Shown here: positions 1 through 6,950 of the stretch, in pieces
How the letters are laid out: each line of letters begins with the position of its first letter
Numbering within the stretch: the first letter of the stretch is position 1
Source: Verrucomicrobiota bacterium
Lineage (GTDB): Bacteria > Verrucomicrobiota > Verrucomicrobiia > Chthoniobacterales > UBA10450
Direction of reading: 5' to 3'
NCBI GenBank assembly: GCA_003217965.1
Contig: QHNB01000042.1
Span: 1 to 14,093, forward strand
DNA: 14,093 nucleotides
The notes under the pieces: model-generated
Database searches by the model: none
Told to the model about the DNA's origin: nothing
Seen by the model: the letters and a program-made list of their open reading frames with translations, nothing else
Made by a program: the position numbers and the translations under genes

Positions 1-564
1 CTGGTCACGCGCGATAGCGATCTGCTCGGTGAACTCGCGCAGTTTTCCGCTGCAGCCGTGAATATTTCAGTGACTTCACTCGATGAGACTTTGCAACGCG
101 TTCTCGAACCGCGCACTTCGCCTCCGACTGCGCGACTTGAAGCAATTGCCACGTTGCGGGATGCCGGAGTCCCGGTCGGCGTGATGGTGGCGCCGATTAT
201 TCCCGGATTAACCGACCATGAAATGCCGATGGTTCTGGAAGCGTGCGCCAAGGCCGGCGCCCAGTTCGCAGGTTATACCATTGTAAGGTTACCGTTCGCC
301 GTCGCTCCGCTCTTCGAACGCTGGTTGGAGGAGCATTTTCCGGAAAAGAAAGAGAAGGTGTTGTCGCGCATCCGAACCATTCGCGGCGGCGCAAGATTAA
401 ACGATCCGCGCTGGGCAACGCGAATTAAAGGCGAGGGCATCTTTGCGGAGCAGATCGGCTCGTTGTTTCAGATGAGTTGCCGCAAGTACGGGATCGGGCC
501 ACGACCCGAACTCTCGGCCGAACACTTTCGCGCACCCCGGCGACAATTGCGGTTGTTTGATTAA
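1..564 (+). CDS. Radical SAM protein, PA0069/spore-photoproduct-lyase-like, C-terminal part (5' truncated)
   Basis: The reading frame is open from the first base of the window, so the gene begins upstream and about 187 C-terminal residues are visible. Segments such as SVTSLDETLQRVLEPRTSPP, GVPVGVMVAPIIPGLTD and MSCRKYGI match my memory of the PA0069/Rv2578c family of radical SAM proteins, which resemble spore photoproduct lyase. The [4Fe-4S]-binding CxxxCxxC motif lies in the N-terminal half and is not in the window, so the radical SAM assignment rests on the barrel's later strands and the C-terminal extension. The stop TAA is at 562-564. The gene converges on the aldehyde dehydrogenase gene with 53 bp between the stops. 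The GTG at 58 is an internal valine, not a start. The substrate of this family is not established to my knowledge. Confidence 0.8.
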   Translation: MVTRDSDLLGELAQFSAAAVNISVTSLDETLQRVLEPRTSPPTARLEAIATLRDAGVPVGVMVAPIIPGLTDHEMPMVLEACAKAGAQFAGYTIVRLPFAVAPLFERWLEEHFPEKKEKVLSRIRTIRGGARLNDPRWATRIKGEGIFAEQIGSLFQMSCRKYGIGPRPELSAEHFRAPRRQLRLFD

Positions 565-617
565 CGAATTGCGAATGCGTGATCGCGTTGCGGACCGAAC
601 TTTGGGCGTGCTGCAAA

Positions 618-1985
618 TCAGGCGCCAATGAAAACGGTTTTGATGTTAGTGAATTCGCGAATTCCTTCTGCACCAAGTTCACGTCCGAAACCGGATCGCT
701 TGATTCCGCCGAATGGTAACCGCGGGTCGGATGCGACCATCGCGTTCACGAAAACCATGCCGGATTCGAGTTCGCGCGCGAAGAATTCTTGTTCGTCCGC
801 GTCGTTCGTCCAAACGCTGGAGCCAAGGCCAAAGACTGAGTCGTTGGCCAATGTTACCGCCTCGGCCTGATCGTGGACGCGAAACATCAGCGCGACCGGA
901 CCGAAGACTTCCTCACGGTAAGCCGGTGCATTTTGGGGGATATCGGTGAGAACGGTCGGTTCATAGAAGTAGCCGGTCCGATCCGCGCACTTTCCACCGG
1001 TCAAGATCTTGGCACCGACGGCGACTGACTGCTGAACCTGCCTGTCCACACCACGCAAGATGTTTTTCGTTGCGAGCGGTCCGATCCCCGTTGCTGGATC
1101 AAACGGATCACCCATTTTCAAATTCTTAATGCCATCAACGAATCGATTGATGAAGTCAGAATAAATCGCGTCCGCAATGATGAAGCGTTTGGCGGCGATA
1201 CACGATTGACCAGCATTGATGGTTCGCGCTTTGATTCCGATCGACACCGCCTGATCGAGATTCGCGCTTGGCATAACGATGAAAGGATCGCTGCCGCCGA
1301 GCTCCAGCACGCATTTCTTTAGTTCTCGCCCGGCGTTATTCGCGACGGCGCTTCCGGCACGATCGCTGCCAGTTAGCGTGACCGCTTTGATTCGAGGGTC
1401 CTTTATTAAGTTTTCCACTCTTTCGTTTTCGATTAGCAGCGTCTGAAAAACTCCGTGTTCGAATCCGGCCTGTCGGAAGATCTGCTCGATGGCGAGGGCG
1501 CATTGAGGAACATTCGACGCGTGTTTTAGCAGCGCGACATTACCTGCCATGATTGCCGGCGCCGCAAATCGAAACACCTGCCAGAACGGGAAATTCCACG
1601 GCATAATTGCCAGTACGGTTCCGACCGGTTCGTAGCGAACAGAACTACGTCGCGCATCCGAGGCCACGACTTGTTCCCGGAGAAATTCTTCAGCGTGTTC
1701 AGCGTAGAAGCGACAGCCGCGCGCGCATTTTTCAATTTCCTCAACAGAGGCACGAAGAATTTTGCCCATCTCTGTGGAAATGATTCGGGCAAATCGTTCG
1801 CGGTCGCTTTCCAGAAGATCGGCGACGCGCCGCATTTTTGCCGCACGATCGGCAAATGAAGTCCATCGATGCGCTTGGAATGCTCGAACGCCAGATTGGA
1901 GCGCTCGTTCGATCTCGGTATCGGCGTGCGGTTGAAACTGCTGAATTGTTTTGCCCGTCGTCGGGCTTGTCGACGCGATCGCCAT
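618..1985 (-). CDS. NAD(P)-dependent aldehyde dehydrogenase, succinate-semialdehyde dehydrogenase type
   Basis: 455 residues, the full length for the GabD/Sad branch of the aldehyde dehydrogenase superfamily, which oxidises an aldehyde (typically succinate semialdehyde from GABA breakdown) to the acid in the cytoplasm. Visible motifs are PWNFP at about 129-133, the cofactor-binding stretch GSDRAG at about 206-211, the general base Glu228 in LELGGSDP, and the catalytic Cys262 in NAGQSCIAAKR. The last motif is typical of succinate-semialdehyde dehydrogenases. The C-terminal PFGGIKRSGFGRELG motif is also present. The ATG directly follows the TAG stop of the upstream transporter gene (0 nt between, same frame), with no clear Shine-Dalgarno site, which suggests translational coupling. 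It is the last gene of the egt/transporter operon, so its true substrate may be a different aldehyde connected with betaine metabolism. That is inference; the sequence itself favours succinate semialdehyde. Confidence 0.88.
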   Translation of the reverse strand: MAIASTSPTTGKTIQQFQPHADTEIERALQSGVRAFQAHRWTSFADRAAKMRRVADLLESDRERFARIISTEMGKILRASVEEIEKCARGCRFYAEHAEEFLREQVVASDARRSSVRYEPVGTVLAIMPWNFPFWQVFRFAAPAIMAGNVALLKHASNVPQCALAIEQIFRQAGFEHGVFQTLLIENERVENLIKDPRIKAVTLTGSDRAGSAVANNAGRELKKCVLELGGSDPFIVMPSANLDQAVSIGIKARTINAGQSCIAAKRFIIADAIYSDFINRFVDGIKNLKMGDPFDPATGIGPLATKNILRGVDRQVQQSVAVGAKILTGGKCADRTGYFYEPTVLTDIPQNAPAYREEVFGPVALMFRVHDQAEAVTLANDSVFGLGSSVWTNDADEQEFFARELESGMVFVNAMVASDPRLPFGGIKRSGFGRELGAEGIREFTNIKTVFIGA

Positions 1986-3437
1986 CTAAGATTTTATGCG
2001 CAGACCGCGCGGGATGAAAACGCGATCGAGAAAGTCAAACGCGAACTGCACCAGTAAAGCCAACAGTGCTGCCGGGACGGCGCCCTCAAGAATCGTCACG
2101 TGATCATTGAGATTAAGGCCGCTGATGATCGGTTCTCCCAAACCACCGGCACCGATCAAGGCGGCAAGCGTCGCAGTTCCGATATTGATGACGGCGCTTG
2201 TTTTAATGCCGGCCAGGATCGAGCGGGATGCCAGCGGGAGGTAGATTTTCCGTAATCGCTGCCCGCCGGTGAGGCCGAGCACAACAGCCGACTCGCGCAA
2301 TGGTCGGGAAATGTCCTGCAACCCGCTGGCGGCATTTCGCACGATCGGAAGCAGGCTGTAGAGAAACAAGGCGACGATCGCTGTCCGCACGCTGATTCCG
2401 AAAAAGGGCAGGGGTACGAGCAAGGCCAGTAAAGCGAGGGACGGGATCGTTTGGATAATTCCGGTCACGGCTAGAATGACTTGACCAGTTGCGCCGCCGC
2501 GACTCGCGATGATGCCAAGGGGCAAGCCGATGAGGATAGCGAGGCCAAGAGACGCGCCGGCAAGCTCGAGGTGGCGAGAAATCCAGCGCCAAAGTTTGTG
2601 AGCGAGTGATTCACCGCCCGATTCTGATGGAACGCCGCTATACAACTGGGCAGCTGCGACGTAGCTCTTGGTTCGTTCGGCCTCGGCATTGAGCCGCATC
2701 ATGCGCGTTTCATCGATCGTACCAGCAAGCTTGTTCAACGCGGCAATTGCCGCTGCCGATGTAGCCTTACGAAACAGGAAAACGGCTTTGTACTGCGGAA
2801 AGAATTGCCAATCATCGGTAAGGACGAGGAGGTCATAGTCGGCAATCTTTGCATCGGTGGAATATGCATCCTTGACGTCGATCTCACCGCTGACCAGGCC
2901 GGCATACCCGAGGGCGTGCTCGAGACCGACGACATTCGTCCGTGGCAGGCCGTAGCGTGCACTCAACGGTCGCCATCCATCGCGCCGCTCGAGAAACTCG
3001 TGGGTCAGGCCGAACTTTAGTTCCGGGTGCCCGCGCAAATCGCTAATACTCTTGATTCCAAGTCGCGCCGCCTTCTCGCGTCGCATGACCAGCGCATATG
3101 TGTTGTTAAATCCAAGGTCCCTCGTCATTCCGATGCCTTGCTGCTCGAGCGCGGTTTGAATGTCGGTTTCGGTCGCGCCCCGCTGTTTCAAAATCTCCTC
3201 GGCAATAGTCCCGGTGTATTCAGGATAAATATCAATGCCGCCACGTAAGGCTTCCCACAAAATGATCGTTCCACCCATTCCCTGACGATGCTCGGCCCGA
3301 ACGCCGGCATTCTCACACGCTTGCCTTGCGATCTCCGCCAGCACGTATGATTCGGTGAATTTCTTCGATCCAATCACAACGGAATCGCTTTGCGCGGTTG
3401 CGACCGAGGCGATTAGGAGAAGTGCGCTGAGTTTCAC
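1986..3437 (-). CDS. Fused substrate-binding protein/permease of an OpuC/EgtU-type betaine ABC transporter
   Basis: 483 residues. Residues 1-15 form a short signal-like segment ending ATA|QS, which would send the next domain to the periplasm. Residues about 20-265 are an OpuAC/OsmX-type binding domain, with SKKFTES, GMGGTIILWEAL, YPEYTGT (71-77), LGFNNTYAL and DAYSTD (190-195). After a linker, residues about 285-475 are an ABC permease domain with several hydrophobic helices and an EAA-like loop (ESAVVLGL, then KIYLPLA, at about 382-403). Known family fusions (OpuABC, ProWX, EgtU) carry the permease first and the binding domain last; here the order is reversed. The start codon overlaps the stop of the ATPase gene by 4 nt (ATGA). 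Likely ligands are quaternary ammonium compounds. Because egtB and egtD sit just upstream, ergothioneine or hercynine are strong candidates, but glycine betaine, choline or carnitine cannot be excluded from sequence alone. Confidence 0.9.
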   Translation of the reverse strand: MKLSALLLIASVATAQSDSVVIGSKKFTESYVLAEIARQACENAGVRAEHRQGMGGTIILWEALRGGIDIYPEYTGTIAEEILKQRGATETDIQTALEQQGIGMTRDLGFNNTYALVMRREKAARLGIKSISDLRGHPELKFGLTHEFLERRDGWRPLSARYGLPRTNVVGLEHALGYAGLVSGEIDVKDAYSTDAKIADYDLLVLTDDWQFFPQYKAVFLFRKATSAAAIAALNKLAGTIDETRMMRLNAEAERTKSYVAAAQLYSGVPSESGGESLAHKLWRWISRHLELAGASLGLAILIGLPLGIIASRGGATGQVILAVTGIIQTIPSLALLALLVPLPFFGISVRTAIVALFLYSLLPIVRNAASGLQDISRPLRESAVVLGLTGGQRLRKIYLPLASRSILAGIKTSAVINIGTATLAALIGAGGLGEPIISGLNLNDHVTILEGAVPAALLALLVQFAFDFLDRVFIPRGLRIKS

Positions 3438-4177
3438 GATTGTAGTCCGCCGAGCTGTGCATTAAAGAATTCCGAGACAAAGGGCGTTGCTGGGTGATCG
3501 CGCAATTCATCGAATTTGCCTGATTGAATGATGCACCCCGATTGCATCAGAACGACGCGCGAGCCGAGCTTTGCCGCTTCGGCCAAGTCATGGGTCACGA
3601 GCAGCACGGTTTGATGGAGCCGGGCGCAAATCGCTTTCAGATCGCGATGCAAGCTTGCACGCACGAGCGGATCGAGGGCGGCAAAGGGCTCATCCAGCAA
3701 TAACAACTCGGGCGAGAGCATGAGCGCTCGCATCAGACTGACGCGCTGCCGTTGTCCGCCGGAAAGCTCGACTGGATAACGACCAAGCAGATTCTCCGGA
3801 AATCTGGTAAGGGCGCAAAGCTCCGCGATGCGCGCTTTGACCTCTTTGCCCGATCTGTCGAGTAAACGTGCCTGGAGAGCGACGTTTCCCTGCGCAGTGA
3901 GATGCGGAAACAGTCCGCCGTCCTGGATCACATAACCGACACGGCGGCGAATGCTGGTGATGGTATCCGAGGAGATCGGGGCGCTATCGAAATACATATT
4001 TCCTTCGTCAGCGGCGATCAACCCGACAATCAAGCGTAAAATGGTCGATTTGCCGCAACCGCTCGGCCCGATCAGAACCGTGATTTGAGCGCGTTCGAGT
4101 TCCAAATCGACATTTGAAACCGCCGTCTCTCTTCCGAAGTGTTTGCTGACGCCGCGAAACTGCACGAGCGGGTTCAC
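3434..4177 (-). CDS. ABC transporter ATP-binding protein, OpuCA/ProV/EgtV type
   Basis: 247 residues forming a complete ABC ATPase: Walker A GPSGCGKST (37-45), Q-loop Gln85 in VIQDGGLFPH, signature LSGGQRQR (138-145), Walker B LLLLDEP (158-164), D-loop ALD, and the switch His196 in THDLAEA. Closest in style to the ATPases of betaine/choline-type importers. Unlike OpuCA it ends after the ATPase core and carries no C-terminal CBS pair, so the ionic-strength or cyclic-di-AMP sensing placed in that tail elsewhere is absent. The start is a GTG at 4175-4177, 5 nt after the egtD stop. An alternative in-frame start is not obvious, and this one gives the normal N-terminus. It overlaps the fused binding protein/permease gene by 4 nt, so both form one transporter. 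Confidence 0.92.
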   Translation of the reverse strand: MNPLVQFRGVSKHFGRETAVSNVDLELERAQITVLIGPSGCGKSTILRLIVGLIAADEGNMYFDSAPISSDTITSIRRRVGYVIQDGGLFPHLTAQGNVALQARLLDRSGKEVKARIAELCALTRFPENLLGRYPVELSGGQRQRVSLMRALMLSPELLLLDEPFAALDPLVRASLHRDLKAICARLHQTVLLVTHDLAEAAKLGSRVVLMQSGCIIQSGKFDELRDHPATPFVSEFFNAQLGGLQS

Positions 4178-4182
4178 GCTCG

Positions 4183-5151
4183 CTACTTTAAGCTGAATAG
4201 AAAAACACCGAAAAGCCGCTTCCGATCGGTCCAGAATTTTTCAAACCGCAGCCCGGCACGATTGGCCAGCGCAATCATCTCTTCCGGGGAATACTTATAG
4301 GAGAACTCTGAAATGATGTGCTCACCTCGGGCGAATGTAAAGGTGTGATCCCCGACGCAGACGCTTTGATTAGTCCGACTGATGAGATGCATTTCAATGC
4401 GACCGGCTTTCTCGTTGTAAATCGCCCGGTGCTGCCATTGCTCAAGCTCGAAGTCTGCGTCCAGTTCACGATTGGCGCGCGCGAGCAAATTGAGGTTAAA
4501 GGCAGCCGTCACACCGGAAGAATCGTTGTAAGCACGCTCCAGAATTGTCTTCGACTTCTTCAGATCCACCCCGATAAGCAATCCGCCGCCCGCCGGTCGA
4601 GCCATCGCCTTGATCTTTTTGAGGAAATTGAGTGCGCCGATGGGTTCGAGATTACCAATAGTCGATCCAGGGAAGTAAACGATTTTGCGAGCTGGTACCC
4701 GAATCGGGGTCGGTAGTTCGAATGGCTGCAAGTAATCGGTACAGACAGGCAGAATTTCGAGGGTCGGGAAATTCTGGCTGAAGGCGGCAGTGGACTGCGT
4801 TAGCTGTTCCTTCGAAATATCGACCGGGACGTAGGCGATTGGCGAATCGAGATTCTCAAGGAGGATGCGCGTTTTTGTTCCTGCCCCGGTTCCGAGGCCA
4901 ATTAGTTCAATCTTGCTGCCCAGGGTTTCGGCTATTTCCGGTCCCGAATCGCGCAAGATCTGCATCTCCGTCCGCGTGATGTAATATTCCGGCAGGTCGC
5001 AAATTTTCGAGAACAAGGCGGCACCGGTTTCATCGTAGAAAAATTTGGGCGGCAATGTGCGCGGGATTTGCGCGAGACCGGCGATGAATTGTTCGCGAAA
5101 TTCTTCGCTGGCGGGCGCGAGATCGAGCACCGCGATTTTCCGACCACTCAT
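4183..5151 (-). CDS. egtD: L-histidine N-alpha-methyltransferase (ergothioneine biosynthesis)
   Basis: 322 residues from the ATG at 5149-5151. EgtD transfers three methyl groups from S-adenosylmethionine to the alpha-amino group of histidine, giving hercynine (histidine betaine). The family hallmarks are LPEYYITRTE near residue 53 (Tyr56), the SAM-binding loop IGLGTGAGTKTR at 84-95, FPGSTIGN at 160-167, AYND near 207, and SEFSYKYS at 281-288. Tyr56, Asn167, Tyr208, Glu282 and Ser284 fall at or next to the positions of the histidine-binding residues I recall for the mycobacterial enzyme. The open frame extends upstream to 5283, but that part lies inside egtB and does not resemble EgtD. The internal ATG gives a typical N-terminus and a 4-nt ATGA overlap with the egtB stop, which decides the start. 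The loop GLGTGAGTKTR differs slightly from the commoner GSGTSxKTR form. Confidence 0.93.
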   Translation of the reverse strand: MSGRKIAVLDLAPASEEFREQFIAGLAQIPRTLPPKFFYDETGAALFSKICDLPEYYITRTEMQILRDSGPEIAETLGSKIELIGLGTGAGTKTRILLENLDSPIAYVPVDISKEQLTQSTAAFSQNFPTLEILPVCTDYLQPFELPTPIRVPARKIVYFPGSTIGNLEPIGALNFLKKIKAMARPAGGGLLIGVDLKKSKTILERAYNDSSGVTAAFNLNLLARANRELDADFELEQWQHRAIYNEKAGRIEMHLISRTNQSVCVGDHTFTFARGEHIISEFSYKYSPEEMIALANRAGLRFEKFWTDRKRLFGVFLFSLK

Positions 5152-6440
5152 GCCACGTCGCGCGCAAGCCGGATTCCGTTGAACTGCCAGCGTTTTTCCG
5201 GCTGGAAGAAATTCCGATAGGTCGCGCGGATGTGCGATTGCGAAGTCGCACAGGAACCGCCGCGAAGCACGTACTGATTGCACATGAACTTACCGTTATA
5301 TTCGCCGAGTGCGCCTGGAGCGGCGCGATAACCCGGATAAGGCGAGTACGAACTACGCGTCCATTCCCAGACGTCGCCGAACAACTGCGACAAACCAGCT
5401 GCCTTGGTTGGTGCGGGATGAAAACGCTCCGACTCGACAAAGTTCCCCTCGATCGTCTCGCCTTGGGCGACACATTCCCACTCAAACTCGGTCGGCAAAC
5501 GGGTGCCCGACCAGTTGGCAAAGGCGTCCGCTTCGAAATAGCTGACGTGCGTGACAGGCTCATTTTCATCGACCGGGCGAAAACCTGAAAGTGTGAAGTG
5601 CCACCATTCGTCGTCCCGTTTTTCCCAGTAGAGGGGCGCTTCCCAGCGTTGCTCGTTCATGGTCGTCCACCCCAGGGACAACCAGAATTCCGGTCGGCGA
5701 TATCCATCGTTTTCAATGAAACGCAGATACTCGCCGCAAGTAACCGGTCTCGATGCGAGGGAGAATGGTTGAACCAATGCACGATGCTGCGGGCCTTCGT
5801 TGTCGTAAGAGAAGCCGGGGCCGGTATGTCCGATGGTCGCAATCGTCTCCGCGAAATCGATAAAATCCATTGGCGGCGGCGCAGCCGTTTTCTCCGGTGG
5901 ACGTTTGCGAAAAACGGGATGCAGCGGGTTCTGTGCGAGAACGTGCTTGATATCAGTGATCAGCAATTCCTGATGTTGCTGCTCGTGATGAATGCCGAGG
6001 ACCACGACCGGTTCGATTTCGTCCAGCAGTTCTTCCGAGGCTGAACTGATAAGATCGTCAATATGACGATCGATATTTTCGCGATAACGGAACGATTCCG
6101 CAACGGTGGGGCGCGAGATCAAGCCGCGCAGATCGCGCCGGTGCATGTTTCCGGCAGCGTTATAATAAGAGTTGAAGAGGAATGCGTACTCAGGAATGGC
6201 GGGCCGGTAATTTTTTTGCCAGGTCTTGAGCACGAATGTTTCGAAAAACCAACTCGTGTGGGCAAGATGCCATTTCGTCGGGCTGACATCCGGCATCGAT
6301 TGGACGACACAATCTTCCGGCTCAAGATCACGCGCGAGCAATCTGGAAAAATCGCGCACGTCGTGAAAACGCGCCAGGAGTGCTTCTGCGCGGGACTGCG
6401 CCAGAGGCTGCATGGATTTAGCCGCCGTCGCTTGCGACAC
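5148..6440 (-). CDS. egtB: Ergothioneine biosynthesis sulfoxide synthase (hercynine oxygenase)
   Basis: 430 residues from a GTG at 6438-6440. EgtB is a non-heme iron enzyme that uses O2 to join the sulfur of cysteine or gamma-glutamylcysteine to the imidazole C2 of hercynine, giving a sulfoxide. The N-terminal DinB-like domain has WHLAHTSWFFE and the iron-binding HHEQQHQE (His152 and His156). The C-terminal FGE/sulfatase-modifying-type domain has GFSYDNEGPQH, GTRLPTEFEWE, LFGDVWEWTRS, LRGGSCATSQSHIRATYRNF and RWQFNGIRLARD. The frame stays open upstream to 6731, but that stretch covers the preceding gene and is basic and unlike EgtB. Two starts fit: the GTG at 6440, with GGAAG a few bases upstream and 1 nt after the previous stop, and the ATG at 6411-6413 with no visible ribosome site; I prefer the GTG. 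The stop overlaps egtD by 4 nt. No egtA or egtC is in the window, so the sulfur donor is open. Confidence 0.92.
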   Translation of the reverse strand: MSQATAAKSMQPLAQSRAEALLARFHDVRDFSRLLARDLEPEDCVVQSMPDVSPTKWHLAHTSWFFETFVLKTWQKNYRPAIPEYAFLFNSYYNAAGNMHRRDLRGLISRPTVAESFRYRENIDRHIDDLISSASEELLDEIEPVVVLGIHHEQQHQELLITDIKHVLAQNPLHPVFRKRPPEKTAAPPPMDFIDFAETIATIGHTGPGFSYDNEGPQHRALVQPFSLASRPVTCGEYLRFIENDGYRRPEFWLSLGWTTMNEQRWEAPLYWEKRDDEWWHFTLSGFRPVDENEPVTHVSYFEADAFANWSGTRLPTEFEWECVAQGETIEGNFVESERFHPAPTKAAGLSQLFGDVWEWTRSSYSPYPGYRAAPGALGEYNGKFMCNQYVLRGGSCATSQSHIRATYRNFFQPEKRWQFNGIRLARDVA

Positions 6441-6441
6441 G

Positions 6442-6843
6442 TTAACTTTCTTCCGATTCTTGTTCTTCGCGACGCGCCTCGAGCATTTGATCGTGCGCCG
6501 CTTCCTCGAGACCTCCGCTGACGAGAGTTTCTCCGAGAGATTCGTCTTCGTTAAATCCGGTACGCGAGGCTCGGTGCGCAGGCGACTCCGGAACGATTTC
6601 GCGCTCCTCCTCTGGAACGTCAAGGCCATCTCCCGGTTCTTCTGGCGCGTCGGCCGCGGGTACTCCAAGCAGTTCACGCCGTGCTTGTTCCCAATCGGCA
6701 TCGGTAAACTCATCCGGGTTTCGTTCGTCAATCATGGCAATCTCGCGGGCACGCTTCTCCACCATGTCCGGCGATGGGGCACCAAGGCCGTCTCCATGAA
6801 CCGATATTTTTCCGTAAGCCGGACGCCGATCTTCCGTCATCAT
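6442..6843 (-). CDS. Small acidic protein of unknown function, first gene of the egt operon
   Basis: 133 residues from the ATG at 6841-6843 (a second ATG follows directly at 6838-6840). The frame runs further upstream to 6963, but the extra 40 residues look like translated leader. There is no signal peptide or membrane segment. The N-terminal half holds a helical-looking, charged segment, MVEKRAREIAMIDERN followed by FTDADWEQARREL (about residues 27-58). It recalls small DUF2934-like or otherwise uncharacterised proteins I associate with soil Verrucomicrobiota and Acidobacteriota, but I cannot name a family with confidence. The rest is low-complexity and very rich in Glu and Asp, ending EARREEQESEES. 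Supporting it as a real gene are the sensible start, the consistent acidic composition, and a stop that sits 1 nt before the egtB GTG. In the other frame the same DNA gives only a basic, featureless extension of EgtB. Confidence 0.7.
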   Translation of the reverse strand: MMTEDRRPAYGKISVHGDGLGAPSPDMVEKRAREIAMIDERNPDEFTDADWEQARRELLGVPAADAPEEPGDGLDVPEEEREIVPESPAHRASRTGFNEDESLGETLVSGGLEEAAHDQMLEARREEQESEES

Positions 6844-6950
6844 ATTGAATACGAAATAAGGATGCAGGTTGTGCGCATGAGTAAGGAGAAAATGTCCAGG
6901 TGTGAATTGAGCGAATATCAGTATTTGGCCTACTAACAAACCACAACCCA
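6844..6950. promoter_or_regulatory. Divergent intergenic region expected to hold the promoters of the egt operon and the hydrolase gene
   Basis: This is the only gap upstream of the six-gene minus-strand operon, and it also lies upstream of the plus-strand alpha/beta hydrolase, so both promoters should be here. It is visibly more AT-rich than the flanking genes. I could not find a convincing paired -35/-10 on either strand. The best plus-strand candidate is TTGAGC with an 18-nt spacer to TACTAA, which is poor. No operator palindrome stood out. Confidence 0.45.

Noticed and set aside
565..617. Bidirectional terminator between the convergent radical SAM and aldehyde dehydrogenase genes
   Set aside because: I could not find a stem of useful length or a T-run in these 53 bp.
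4318..4716. 132-codon open frame on the plus strand
   Set aside because: It is fully antisense to egtD, has no recognisable domain, and egtD is a well-supported gene.
5598..6044. 148-codon open frame on the plus strand
   Set aside because: It is antisense to the conserved core of egtB and its composition looks like a frame shadow. The nearby frame at 6063-6521 is rejected for the same reason.
6892..6936. A 14-codon plus-strand open frame preceded by AAGGAG, as a possible leader peptide for the hydrolase gene
   Set aside because: AAGGAG is only about 3 nt from the ATG, which is too close. The peptide shows no run of regulatory codons, and no attenuator hairpin follows.
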